NCBI RefSeq assembly: GCF_004310335.1
Contig: NZ_SIRS01000003.1
Location: forward strand, 186,001-250,000
Origin: Hyunsoonleella pacifica
GTDB lineage: Bacteria > Bacteroidota > Bacteroidia > Flavobacteriales > Flavobacteriaceae
Direction: 5' to 3'
Length of the DNA stretch: 64,000 nucleotides
Positions within the stretch are counted from its first letter, which is position 1; the number at the start of each line of letters is the position of its first letter. The notes below the pieces were generated by a model that had not been told where the DNA came from, made no database searches, and worked only from the letters and a program-made list of their open reading frames with translations. This document shows, piece by piece, positions 25,758 to 35,354 of the stretch. The translations under genes were made by a program, and so were the position numbers.

Positions 25758-27233
25758 TTAACTTGAGCAGTCTCCCTTTCTATTTGGAGATTTTCCTTTT
25801 TTAGTTGTAATTGTTCTAGTTGGAGTGGATTCCATAGCTCTTATTTCTTGCCCCAACTGTCCAGGACTCCTTCCCTCAAAAAGTAAACTCCCCACAGTTG
25901 TTGAAGGTAATTTCATACCTCCTTTATTACCAACAGCTATTGCAAAATCTGTACACGCATAATCATTTGTGTTATATGTAGCAGGAAAATCTATTATATA
26001 ATTTACAATACTAGTTAACTGATCTTTTGATATATCTTGCGAAATACTAACATGATACAAATAATCATAATTAGTTTTAATGGCAGAATTATAGTCATCT
26101 CCAACCCCCGTTAGACCAACTTCACTATCAGGATAAAACCCAACTTGTCTAACAATTTCTCCTTGTTCTATACCTATAAAAGCGTGACCGACTTCATTTG
26201 GACCAACGATAGCATCTGAGTTCTCCCTTGGCTGTTGTACATAAACAATAAGTTTTGCTCCTTGATTTAAATCAAAACATTCTAGTTCCTTTTCAGGGTC
26301 AATTTTTGGTTGACCAGCATCCACAATTACAATATTCGCTTTCAAAAGTGCTTCTTCAAAAGACAAACCTGTATTTTCTCTAAAAATATCAATCAATGCT
26401 TTAGCTATATTAATAGATTCATTTGAAAAATTATTATCCTTTAAAAAAAGCTGAATTCCATTTCGTATTTCAAAATTAGCAATGAGGAAGTCTTGTTCTC
26501 CAATATTCAATCCGTTCATAAAGTCCCCAAAATCACCTGAAAAGCTAATTCCAGCAGATCCTACATTCCAGCCATTAACTCCGCTACTGTTTCCGCCTCC
26601 AAGAATAGGTGGTATCACAAAGTAGTTTATCATAGGGATATCTGGGTCGCTACCACTTATAATAATTGTGGCCAGATCACATAAAGCACAATCGGAGAAA
26701 GGACATTCGTTATCACATGCCAATTTGCTCGTTGCACCTACTTTTTTTGCCTTGCCGTTTTCTGGTAAAACATATTCGCTTTTTATAAACCCATTTTGAT
26801 ATGTATAGGCCTTTATAAAATTACCTTCCATATCTGTAATTAATACATCGCCATCATAAGCCTCGGTATCAGGACTCTTATCGGGCATCATACCAAATAC
26901 AACACTTTCTATGGCACCGTTGACCTCCAAGAGTAGTATACGACTGTATAGCTTACTGCGTACGGTAGTGGCAGGTATTACAGTAAGCAGTACATTGGTG
27001 TCAGTTAAGGGTTCATGTCTTATCTCGTCAGATATATTGGTAATGTATATACCTGTTTTATTACTTTTAGCTGATGTGTTTCTATTGGCTATTGTCTTAT
27101 TATTTAAATAACTTAATGCGTCATTAATTGATACCGTTTTAATATTAGAAGTATCTTGAATACTCTCTTCATTTGTTTGACAAGAAAAGAAGCATAAAAA
27201 AAGAACAAGGATTAAAAAAAAATTGTGTTTCAT
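25758..27233 (-). CDS. Large lipoprotein with a possible permuted papain-like domain
   Basis: A 491-residue lipoprotein (lipobox CFFSC, Cys18). Residues 30-165 form a beta-rich N-terminal region. A tight four-cysteine cluster (C173, C177, C182, C185; CDNECPFSDCALC) follows. A Gly/Ser-rich linker near 210-245 precedes the C-terminal part. There NEVGHAFIGIEQGEIVRQVGFYP, with His350, is followed by NDYACTDFAIAVGNKGG, with Cys427. His before Cys in this context resembles circularly permuted papain-like hydrolases (NlpC/P60-LRAT type). The tail is basic. It sits downstream of an AraC-type regulator and ahead of two small exported proteins. Enzyme activity is inferred only. Confidence 0.65.
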   Translation of the reverse strand: MKHNFFLILVLFLCFFSCQTNEESIQDTSNIKTVSINDALSYLNNKTIANRNTSAKSNKTGIYITNISDEIRHEPLTDTNVLLTVIPATTVRSKLYSRILLLEVNGAIESVVFGMMPDKSPDTEAYDGDVLITDMEGNFIKAYTYQNGFIKSEYVLPENGKAKKVGATSKLACDNECPFSDCALCDLATIIISGSDPDIPMINYFVIPPILGGGNSSGVNGWNVGSAGISFSGDFGDFMNGLNIGEQDFLIANFEIRNGIQLFLKDNNFSNESINIAKALIDIFRENTGLSFEEALLKANIVIVDAGQPKIDPEKELECFDLNQGAKLIVYVQQPRENSDAIVGPNEVGHAFIGIEQGEIVRQVGFYPDSEVGLTGVGDDYNSAIKTNYDYLYHVSISQDISKDQLTSIVNYIIDFPATYNTNDYACTDFAIAVGNKGGMKLPSTTVGSLLFEGRSPGQLGQEIRAMESTPTRTITTKKGKSPNRKGDCSS

Positions 27234-27309
27234 AACTAGATATAAATTTAATAATTATGAAGCAACATTAAGGCTTAACAACAAACAAAGAGTACAAAAT
27301 CTTTCAAAT

Positions 27310-28419
27310 TCAATAATTTTGTACTGATTTTTTGTATTCATTAGGCGTTTTACCTGTGTGCTTTTTAAATATGGAATAAAAACTAGTTTTGGTATTAAAA
27401 CCCGATTCTAGACCTAACGCTGTAATAGTATAATTTGAATACTCCTTATCCAGAAGTAGTTTTTTAGCATATTCTACTCGAAGTTCGTTAATGATAGTGC
27501 TATAGTTTTTGCCCGAATTTTGATTTATAATTTGAGATAAATAACTTTCACTAATATTTAATTCCTTTGATAAAAGCGAAAGGCTCATTTTTGAGTTAAG
27601 AAATAACCTTTTTGAAATAATTACATCGTAAATATCTTGATATTTGTCTTGATTGGTTTTTCTTTTTGCATTGCCATCATCATTATGCAAAACATGCCTT
27701 TCCCTAATTAGTAGGCGTTCTTTATAAATATTGCTCTGAAATATTGAAGCATAGGCTATCCAGTATATTAAAACGGATACACCTATCCATAATGGATAAA
27801 ATTTATAATAACCACTACCAAAGATATCTCCAAAAACGTTTAGAGATACAAACCAAAAACAACAAAGCAAAATACCTATGAATAAAAGTCTCTTTAGCCA
27901 ACCTATTTTGATGGGTACTTTTTGAGATTGATAGTTGAATTGTGATTTTTCATGGGAAAGCAAAATTTTAAATATTAAAACAATAATAGCAATAGTAAAA
28001 AACAACGAAACATATTCCACAATTAAATTAAATAACTTAATTACTGATATTGAGTCACTAAAATTATTTCTAATCAATACATATGTTAATGATAAGATAA
28101 ATGGTAAGAACAGGAATATAACTTCATCCTTCCTGATACTTTTATTTATATAAGCTCTAACAAAAAGATAGAAAAAAGGAAGTATTAAAAATTCAAAAGG
28201 TATAAATATTAATGAATTATCATCGTATTGACTTCTCAATATCAATCCTGTATCCAAAAACCAGTACTGTAAATTACTAAAACATAGCGAAAGCACTGTT
28301 AATGCCAAGAAACTATTGACTCTAGATTTTAATTTTGGGTTTAAGAATAACACTAAGCTGAATATTATTCCATGAACAACCCCAATTAATATTACGATAT
28401 TGTAAAAATTTAAATTCAA
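27310..28419 (-). CDS. Membrane-anchored AraC family transcription regulator
   Basis: A 369-residue protein. About seven membrane spans occupy residues 5-235, followed by a C-terminal AraC-type DNA-binding domain (about 265-369) with LSLLSKELNISESYLSQIIN as helix-turn-helix 1 and ALGLESGFNTKTSFYSIFKKHTGKTPNEYKK as helix-turn-helix 2. This architecture is typical of Bacteroidota, where the membrane part probably senses a signal. It is the first gene of the minus-strand cluster with the lipoprotein at 25758 and the two small exported proteins. Confidence 0.9.
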   Translation of the reverse strand: MNLNFYNIVILIGVVHGIIFSLVLFLNPKLKSRVNSFLALTVLSLCFSNLQYWFLDTGLILRSQYDDNSLIFIPFEFLILPFFYLFVRAYINKSIRKDEVIFLFLPFILSLTYVLIRNNFSDSISVIKLFNLIVEYVSLFFTIAIIVLIFKILLSHEKSQFNYQSQKVPIKIGWLKRLLFIGILLCCFWFVSLNVFGDIFGSGYYKFYPLWIGVSVLIYWIAYASIFQSNIYKERLLIRERHVLHNDDGNAKRKTNQDKYQDIYDVIISKRLFLNSKMSLSLLSKELNISESYLSQIINQNSGKNYSTIINELRVEYAKKLLLDKEYSNYTITALGLESGFNTKTSFYSIFKKHTGKTPNEYKKSVQNY

Positions 28420-28512
28420 CCTAGTTTTTGGAATAAAACTAAGAAATTCTAATTTATTTACAGAAAAATTTTACATGTATAATAATGCTACCCCTGAGGT
28501 ATAGAATATGGG

Positions 28513-29517
28513 TTAATTCACCGCAGGACAATTACAATCGTAACGTTCTCTTCTACAGCTAAAGTTATAACCTAAAGTAAGTTGATGAAACCCACCATTG
28601 GTAAACACAACAGAGTTGGATTGATACGTATATGTATAGGCAAACATAAATTGATTATAGTTTATGCCTAAAATTGGTGTAAACTGTTGTAACCTTTGGC
28701 TAGTTACATTACCAGAATTATTTAAAAATTCTGCTCCATCTAAACTTTGCCTGTATGATAAACCTCCCCATAGTGTACCAAATTCCATTTGTTTGTAGGC
28801 TTTGGCGTTAAAATCCACCATAGATTCTTGCGTACCATCTCTGTATTGAAACATTACAGAAGGCTCAAAACTCCACTCACTACCATACTTACCAAAAACA
28901 CCACCAACTGATAATAAATAACGTCTTAAGTTATTCGTAATTAAAATATCGTTATTAATTCCAGCGTTTTTAAGTACATTTTTTATAGTACCATGCGCAT
29001 AAAAATCTAAGTAGTGGTATGAAAACCCAAAATCTATATTAAAGTTGGTAGCACTTTGTACAACTCCTTGCACTATAGGATCTTGTCCGTCAAATGGAAA
29101 TGTAGTTTCATCCAATTGATATTGTATAAAACCAGCACTTAAACCAAACGACAACATATTTAAATCTACCTCACTTCTTGAAAACAATAAATGGTGCGCA
29201 TAGGTTAGATATGCACCTGTTTGTGAATGAAATCCATTTTTATCTGCATATAAAATACCTCCAATACCCGATGGAGAATCGCCTATACGTCCATTAACGC
29301 TTAATGTCATTAATCTCGGCGCATCTTCATGTCCAAACCATTGTTGCCTCCCTGTTAACCGTACCTTAGCACAATTCGCAGCGCCCGCCATGGATGGATG
29401 AATTAGGTAATAATTATCCGTTAAATAATCTGTATATATAGGAAGGCCCTCTTGGGCTTTGATATTTGGAATGCATAACACACCAACCAGTAGTAAAAAA
29501 ATATGCTTCAATTTCAT
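28513..29517 (-). CDS. PorP/SprF family type IX secretion membrane protein
   Basis: A 334-residue outer-membrane beta-barrel protein. The signal peptide (about residues 1-21, ending NIKAQ) is followed by the family start GLPIYTDYLTDNYYLIHPSMAGA and by regular amphipathic strands to the C-terminus, with a Cys-rich end (CRRERYDCNCPAVN). The family includes PorP and SprF, which work with SprA, PorK/L/M/N and SprB in gliding or secretion. Here the gene stands alone, with no sprB-like partner visible, so it is better called a paralogue than SprF itself. Confidence 0.88.
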   Translation of the reverse strand: MKLKHIFLLLVGVLCIPNIKAQEGLPIYTDYLTDNYYLIHPSMAGAANCAKVRLTGRQQWFGHEDAPRLMTLSVNGRIGDSPSGIGGILYADKNGFHSQTGAYLTYAHHLLFSRSEVDLNMLSFGLSAGFIQYQLDETTFPFDGQDPIVQGVVQSATNFNIDFGFSYHYLDFYAHGTIKNVLKNAGINNDILITNNLRRYLLSVGGVFGKYGSEWSFEPSVMFQYRDGTQESMVDFNAKAYKQMEFGTLWGGLSYRQSLDGAEFLNNSGNVTSQRLQQFTPILGINYNQFMFAYTYTYQSNSVVFTNGGFHQLTLGYNFSCRRERYDCNCPAVN

Positions 29518-29628
29518 AGGTTACAATCTAGGTAAACTGGTTTGTAGATAAACGTAGGCTTTCAAAAAAAATTACATGAAAAACGTTTAGTCTGAATCAA
29601 ATATATGCATATCTCAGTTTTCTTTTAG

Positions 29629-29636
29629 TATTTTTG
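29629..29636 (+). promoter_or_regulatory. -7 element of the NifU-type gene
   Basis: TATTTTTG matches TAnnTTTG, 17 bp before the start codon at 29653. Confidence 0.5.
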
Positions 29637-29652
29637 TAAAAAAATAGCTAAA

Positions 29653-30558
29653 ATGAGCAATTTCAAGGTTTCTGTGCAAGAAACATCAAACAATACCATA
29701 GTTAAATTTGAGGTAAACCAGTTTATAACAAAACATCAAAGTTTTGAATTTAATAATATTGACGAGGCGAAACCTTCTCCTATAGCACAACAATTATTTT
29801 ACCTTCCTTTTGTTAAAAAAGTATATATTTCTGGAAATTTTATAGCTGTAGAACGCTATGATATTGTAGAGTGGAACGATGTACAAGATGAAGTTGCACA
29901 GCAGATTGAAACCTACTTAAACGACGGGGGTTTAGTAATTACTGAGGAAGCTACTCCCAAAAAACAAACACCGATTACTGTTTATGCTGAAGCCACACCA
30001 AACCCTGCAGTAATGAAATTTGTTGCTAATAAAAAGATTGCAACCGCTATGTTTGAATTTACATCTATAGATGATGCTAAATTATCTCCCTTAGCTACAG
30101 AATTATTTCATTTTCCATTTATAAAAAGTGTATTTATTGAAGAAAATTATGTTTCTCTTACTAAATACGATAGAGCTGAATGGCAAGACATTACTGTTGA
30201 ATTAAGAGAATTCATTAGAAATTTTATAGCAGATGGCAAAGACATCGTACTTCCAGAAGCTGCTGAAAAAATGGAAAAATCAGCACCTCAACTAGACAAA
30301 AAATTTGAAGGATTGGATGACACCTCTAAAGAAATTGTGAACATTTTAGAAGAATATGTAAAACCTGCTGTGGCTAGTGATGGAGGTAATATTCAATTCA
30401 TTGGATATGATGCCGACGTTAAAAATGTAAGCGTGTTACTTCAGGGGGCCTGTAGCGGCTGTCCATCATCAACTTTCACTCTAAAAAATGGTATAGAAAA
30501 TATGCTTAAGCAAATGCTTCCAGGGAAAGTTGAGACTGTTGAAGCTATTAATGGCTAA
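29653..30558 (+). CDS. NifU-type iron-sulfur scaffold with two Nfu_N modules
   Basis: A 301-residue protein. Residues 1-98 and 108-200 are two tandem Nfu_N modules that share the pattern TPNPAVMKFVANK / SPLATELFHFPFIKSVFI (module 2) and IVKFEVNQ / SPIAQQLFYLPFVKKVYI (module 1). The C-terminal NifU domain (about 218-301) has the Fe-S ligands Cys267 and Cys270 in ACSGCPSS. Nfu proteins carry [4Fe-4S] clusters to apo-proteins. The doubled N-module is noteworthy, as many homologues have one. Confidence 0.9.
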   Translation: MSNFKVSVQETSNNTIVKFEVNQFITKHQSFEFNNIDEAKPSPIAQQLFYLPFVKKVYISGNFIAVERYDIVEWNDVQDEVAQQIETYLNDGGLVITEEATPKKQTPITVYAEATPNPAVMKFVANKKIATAMFEFTSIDDAKLSPLATELFHFPFIKSVFIEENYVSLTKYDRAEWQDITVELREFIRNFIADGKDIVLPEAAEKMEKSAPQLDKKFEGLDDTSKEIVNILEEYVKPAVASDGGNIQFIGYDADVKNVSVLLQGACSGCPSSTFTLKNGIENMLKQMLPGKVETVEAING

Positions 30559-30862
30559 ACCATTTTATCCTATCAAGATACACTTGGTATTTTAAAAATT
30601 CTTTACTCTGAAAAGTTTCAACTTTTCTCGAACAATTATTGGTTGGTTTTAAATAACATTTAAATCCATCTGAACGGTATTATTGCAATGCAAGTATTAT
30701 CACAAAATATGCTTTAAATTTTACAATTCATACATAGAAAAAAGTCTAGTTTTAAAATTATAATCTACACTGTCCAAAAATATTTATGATTAAATTTAGG
30801 TGTTTTTCTAAAAGATTAAAACCAAGTACTATCATAGAGCGGCTTCAATAAAACTATAGATT
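30559..30862. other. Spacer ahead of the hybrid two-component regulator
   Basis: A 304-bp AT-rich spacer without credible ORFs. It holds one perfect inverted repeat, GAAAAGTT-TC-AACTTTTC (30610-30627), without a T-run, so it may be an operator. No TAnnTTTG match with a good partner is evident near the regulator. Confidence 0.35.
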
Positions 30863-33800
30863 TTGAATATAATTACACCTTTTTTAAAAGAAAGCACAAC
30901 TCTAATTATAGAAAAAAAATACCCTAAAACTATTCTTGAAGAAGAGAAAGGTGTTATATACCAGTATATCCATTTGTTGATATTTTTTGTATGCTTGAGT
31001 CTTCATGCTCAAAATAAAGTGCAAAAATTTGATTTTATCAACGTAAATAATGGAGAATCAAAGGTTGCTGTTACTTCAATAATTCAAGATCATGCAGGTT
31101 TTATTTGGTTTGGGACAACGGGTGTAGGTATAAACCGTTTTGACGGTATCAACTACAAAAATTACAAGCACGCTTTAAACGACAGTACTTCTTTAAGTAA
31201 CAACAACGTATACTGCTCCTTTTTAGATAATAAAAATAGATTATGGTTTGGTACTGAGGAAGGCCTAAATCTTTACAATAGAGATTTAGACCAGTTTATT
31301 AGAATCCCATTAGTTAGCCAGGATACAACTCAACAAATACTATCAATTAGAAGTTTATCTGGAGATAATAATAACAATCTTTTTATAGGAACTTTTGGGT
31401 TCGGCTTATATAAACTAAATCTAGACACTTTAAACGTCCAAAAAATTACCACTTCAGTCAACAATCCTTTTTTAATCATTTATGCTTTGGCTTGTAACTC
31501 AGAAGGAAAGATTTTTGCAGGCTCTAATTCTGGACTATTAGAATTTGATGCTAAGAAAAGCCATCTAAGCCCCACTAAAGTAAACACTATAATAAGCACT
31601 ATTAATAACCCTATTTATTCACTACGAATTGACAACAATGATATATGGATTGGAACAGAATCTGATGGTTTAATTGTTTTAAAAGACAAAGGGAAAAGCT
31701 TAGAGGGATACAGAATTAACTATGCCGAAATCACTAAACAACGTATCTTTTCAATTGTTGAATTATTAGATGGTAGTTTTCTATGCGGCACCGAAAATGA
31801 TGGTTTGATACATGTTGATGATGAAGGTAACCTATTAAAACGCTATTTATACAATAAAGAAGACGAAAACAGCTTGTTATCTGATTCTGTTTGGTCTTTA
31901 TATAAAGATAAAGATAATAGAATATGGCTAGGATACTATAATAGCGGCGTAAGCATATACGATGAGTTTTACGATAAATTTTTAGACTTAAAAAGCGAAC
32001 GCAACAATAAAAATTCATTATCCAGTCCATCTGTTACCGGTTTATTAAAAGATTCTAAAGACAATCTTTGGGTTTGCATGGACGGTGGCGGAGTGGATAT
32101 TTATAATTTTAACACTCAAAAATTCACTCATATTAATTCATCTATTTCAAATTCCTACAAGGGTCTATCTAGCGATTATTTAGAATGTATGTTTTTAGAT
32201 AGTAAAGAAAATATTTGGTTAGGTAGCTGGAATGACGGGGTATATATGCTACCAAAAGGATCTAATACATTTATAAACTACAATAAAACAAATAGTAATC
32301 TTGCTTCCAATACAATTTTAAGTATTACTGAAGATACTGAAGGTACAATATGGATAGGCACCTTCTTTAAAGGCCTTCATACCTTTAATCCAAAATCCAA
32401 AAAAATAACACGCCATACAAGTAAGTCTTTTGAAGAAAGCACCCTAATAAAAGTAGATATTAGAAAGGTTTTGGCAGACTCTAGACACAACTTATGGGTA
32501 GGTACAACACAAGGACTATATAAAGTAGTAAAAGATTTAGATGGTGTTTTTCATGTTGTATCATTTAGAGATAAAATGTCTGAGAAGTATAATAATGAAA
32601 TTACAGCTAATCACATATTAACACTTTACGAAGCTACTGATAAACAAACTATTTGGATTGGAACCAGAGGCGCAGGACTATGTAAATTAGATATCACTAA
32701 AGAAATTTTTACTTGGTATAATAAAGATAACGGTCTGGATGGAGAAAATATCACAGGAATTATTGAAAGCAATGAAGGGAATTTATGGGTAAGTAGTAAC
32801 TCTGGTATATATCAACTTGATGCAAAAACACAAGAATTTAAGCACTACTCCCAAAATGATGGATTACTATCTAACGACTTTAATGTAAACGCCACTTTTA
32901 AAGACAAAAATGGCAACCTGTTTTTTGGCAACTATCAAGGTGTAGATTATTTTAATCCTAATTCAATAAATACCAATACTACAGAACCCTTAGTATATCT
33001 AACTAATTTTAAACTGTTTAACGACCCAGTAATTCCTAATACTAAAAATAGCCCTCTAAATAAAGTAATCTCAGAAACTGAAGAAATCACACTTACTCAT
33101 AAACAATCTGTTTTTACTATTGAATTTACGGCAATAAACTATACAAGACCAGAAAAAAATCAGTTTGCCTATTATCTTGAAGGATTAGAGAATTCATGGA
33201 ATTATGTAGGAAATACTAGAAATGCCACTTATACAAACTTAGATTATGGTACATATACCTTTAAATTAAAGGCTGCAAATAATGATGGTATTTGGAATGA
33301 AGTACCAAAAAATTTAAAAATAACTATTTTACCACCATGGTGGAGAACCAAGTGGGCATTATTCGCTTATGTACTTTTATTCTTAGGAGTTTTATACTAT
33401 TTAAATAGAATTACTCGTGAGCGCCTAAAGGAAAAACAACTAATTGCCTATGAGAGAGAGACAAGAAAACAAAAGGAAGCTTTAAATGAAAAAAAGTTTC
33501 AATTTTTTACCAATATTTCACACGAGTTTAGGACACCTCTAACGTTAATCATGAATCCGTTAGAAGATATATTAACAAGCAAGACGCAACAGATACCCGA
33601 ACTTGTAAGAACTAAACTTAACACAGTACATAAAAACACAAGTAGATTACACAGGCTTATTACAGAACTTTTAGACTTTAGAAAGTTAGAATTAAACAAA
33701 GTTCGTATTAGAGCCCATCAATTTAACCTAGTTGAATTTATTCAAGATATTATCAGTCATTTTAAAGAAGAGGCTATCTCAAAAAATATATCCTTATCTC

Positions 33801-35116
33801 TTGACACTACTTTTTTAAATATTCCTATTTGGGCAGATAAAAGCATGTTGGAGAAAATAGTATTCAATTTGCTATCCAATGCTGTGAAGGTTACACCAGA
33901 AGGGGGCACCATAAACATAGATGTAAACATTCTTAAAGAAGATATTGTTTTCCCTTTAATTAATCAAGAAAAGAAATATAAAGCTATTGAAATTAATATT
34001 TCTGATTCTGGACCTGGAATTGATAAAGATCAAGTTGATAAAATCTTTGAAAGGTTTTATCAGGCAGAAAATTTAAACAAGGCGTATTACGGTGGCACAG
34101 GTATTGGTTTAGAAGTAGTAAAAAACTTTGTACATCTACATAAAGGAAATATTGATGTTAAAAGTGATTCAAATAAAGGTACCACCTTTAAAATTCAGTT
34201 ACCCGAAGGACAGGTACACTTTAGTGAAAATGAGATAATAAGTGAAATTCCTGATATCAAAATAAAAGAAGAAACTTATGTAAAGGAAGAAGTGTATCTT
34301 CAATCAAAAAATCCTTCATCAATAGTTAAAACTATAGAAAACGAGCCTAAATCGCAACCTAACACCCTATTAATAGTTGAGGACAACCTAGAACTTCAAT
34401 CTTACCTTTCGCAAGAACTTAAGGGAGATTACATAATACATATTGCCAATAACGGTATTGAAGGTTTAGAAATAGCAAAGAAAGTACTACCAGACATTAT
34501 TATTACCGATGTAATAATGCCAGAAATGGATGGATTTGAGTTTTGTAAAAACATAAAAAGCGATATAAAAACCAGTCATATTCCTCTGCTTATGCTAACA
34601 GCAAAAGCTAGAATTGACAACCGAATGGAGGGAATTAAATTAGGTGCAGATGCCTACATGATAAAGCCATTTAATTTAAGACTTCTAAAACTTAGATTAT
34701 CGCAGCTTATAACCAGTAGAAAACTAATATTCAACAAATACTTTAGTGTAATTAGTGATTTGCCAGAAAATGTTAAAACAACATCTATTGACAAAGAGTT
34801 TATTGAAAAAGTACTTAATTACATAAACGAAAATATTAGCGATCCTAACTTAAGCGTAGAGGTACTTGCAAGTCAGCTAAACTTAAGTAAGAGTCAATTT
34901 TACCGAAAAATTAAAGCTTTAACCAATCAAACTGCAAACGAATTCTTAAGAAATATTAGGCTACAAAAAGCAAAACAAATACTAGAACTTGGCAGCGCTA
35001 CTGTAGGAGAGGTCTCTTATAAAGTTGGGTTTTCGTCGCATTCTTATTTTACAAAATGCTTTAAAAACTATTATGGTGTGCTTCCTACTAGTATAGAAAT
35101 TAACACCAAACAATAG
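30863..35116 (+). CDS. Hybrid two-component system regulator of the glycan locus
   Basis: A 1417-residue one-protein two-component system. In order: signal peptide (hydrophobic stretch ending LHAQ near residue 50), a periplasmic 14-blade two-component propeller sensor (about 55-755), Y_Y_Y domain (about 760-835), one membrane span (about 838-856), histidine kinase with phospho-acceptor His887 in ISHEFRTPL, ATPase domain with SDSGPGIDKD and GGTGIGLEVV, receiver with Asp1216 in IITDVIMPEMDG, and an AraC-type DNA-binding end (about 1310-1417). The first codon is TTG at 30863; no in-frame ATG lies upstream of the signal peptide. It probably senses an oligosaccharide and turns on the downstream locus. 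Confidence 0.93.
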   Translation: MNIITPFLKESTTLIIEKKYPKTILEEEKGVIYQYIHLLIFFVCLSLHAQNKVQKFDFINVNNGESKVAVTSIIQDHAGFIWFGTTGVGINRFDGINYKNYKHALNDSTSLSNNNVYCSFLDNKNRLWFGTEEGLNLYNRDLDQFIRIPLVSQDTTQQILSIRSLSGDNNNNLFIGTFGFGLYKLNLDTLNVQKITTSVNNPFLIIYALACNSEGKIFAGSNSGLLEFDAKKSHLSPTKVNTIISTINNPIYSLRIDNNDIWIGTESDGLIVLKDKGKSLEGYRINYAEITKQRIFSIVELLDGSFLCGTENDGLIHVDDEGNLLKRYLYNKEDENSLLSDSVWSLYKDKDNRIWLGYYNSGVSIYDEFYDKFLDLKSERNNKNSLSSPSVTGLLKDSKDNLWVCMDGGGVDIYNFNTQKFTHINSSISNSYKGLSSDYLECMFLDSKENIWLGSWNDGVYMLPKGSNTFINYNKTNSNLASNTILSITEDTEGTIWIGTFFKGLHTFNPKSKKITRHTSKSFEESTLIKVDIRKVLADSRHNLWVGTTQGLYKVVKDLDGVFHVVSFRDKMSEKYNNEITANHILTLYEATDKQTIWIGTRGAGLCKLDITKEIFTWYNKDNGLDGENITGIIESNEGNLWVSSNSGIYQLDAKTQEFKHYSQNDGLLSNDFNVNATFKDKNGNLFFGNYQGVDYFNPNSINTNTTEPLVYLTNFKLFNDPVIPNTKNSPLNKVISETEEITLTHKQSVFTIEFTAINYTRPEKNQFAYYLEGLENSWNYVGNTRNATYTNLDYGTYTFKLKAANNDGIWNEVPKNLKITILPPWWRTKWALFAYVLLFLGVLYYLNRITRERLKEKQLIAYERETRKQKEALNEKKFQFFTNISHEFRTPLTLIMNPLEDILTSKTQQIPELVRTKLNTVHKNTSRLHRLITELLDFRKLELNKVRIRAHQFNLVEFIQDIISHFKEEAISKNISLSLDTTFLNIPIWADKSMLEKIVFNLLSNAVKVTPEGGTINIDVNILKEDIVFPLINQEKKYKAIEINISDSGPGIDKDQVDKIFERFYQAENLNKAYYGGTGIGLEVVKNFVHLHKGNIDVKSDSNKGTTFKIQLPEGQVHFSENEIISEIPDIKIKEETYVKEEVYLQSKNPSSIVKTIENEPKSQPNTLLIVEDNLELQSYLSQELKGDYIIHIANNGIEGLEIAKKVLPDIIITDVIMPEMDGFEFCKNIKSDIKTSHIPLLMLTAKARIDNRMEGIKLGADAYMIKPFNLRLLKLRLSQLITSRKLIFNKYFSVISDLPENVKTTSIDKEFIEKVLNYINENISDPNLSVEVLASQLNLSKSQFYRKIKALTNQTANEFLRNIRLQKAKQILELGSATVGEVSYKVGFSSHSYFTKCFKNYYGVLPTSIEINTKQ

Positions 35117-35173
35117 TGCCATTTACCCAGGCTTTACACACATTACAACTTTTATTGCTCTAAATGTTCTAAT

Positions 35174-35186
35174 GAATGCTTAGCAT
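35174..35186. promoter_or_regulatory. Small inverted repeat near a -7 box
   Basis: AATGC-TTA-GCATT is an inverted repeat lying 27 bp before TAGTTTTG (35214-35221), a match to TAnnTTTG. Together they could form the promoter/operator of the GH3 gene at 35355 or of the micro-ORF at 35227. Confidence 0.35.
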
Positions 35187-35226
35187 TTACCAAACAAAAA
35201 TTAGTTACTTATATAGTTTTGTTTGT

Positions 35227-35325
35227 ATGGAATTTAAATATATCCGCAGAAAATCATTAATCGAAATTATTCTTATTCTCATAATTATAATTCTGATTTT
35301 ATTCTTTTTCACTTTCCTAATCTAA
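35227..35325 (+). CDS. 32-residue single-span membrane micropeptide (candidate)
   Basis: ATG at 35227 opens 32 codons: a basic N-terminus (MEFKYIRRK) followed by about 20 strongly hydrophobic Ile/Leu/Phe residues, then TAA. The charge pattern gives a clean inside-positive one-span membrane peptide. The -7-like TAGTTTTG ends 5 bp before the ATG, so it would be leaderless if that promoter is real. It lies 111 bp after the hybrid regulator and 30 bp before the GH3 gene. At this size a chance frame cannot be excluded. Confidence 0.4.
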   Translation: MEFKYIRRKSLIEIILILIIIILILFFFTFLI

Positions 35326-35354
35326 TATATCTAAACAAATAACTTAAATTAAAA

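Noticed and set aside
28513-29517. Calling the PorP/SprF gene a true gliding gene (sprF)
   Set aside because: sprF normally follows a giant sprB adhesin gene, and none is present here, so only family membership can be supported.
30781-30862. Frameshift that would give the hybrid regulator an ATG
   Set aside because: The ATG at 30787 opens a short frame that ends before 30863 and lacks a signal peptide in any shift, so there is no evidence for a frameshift.
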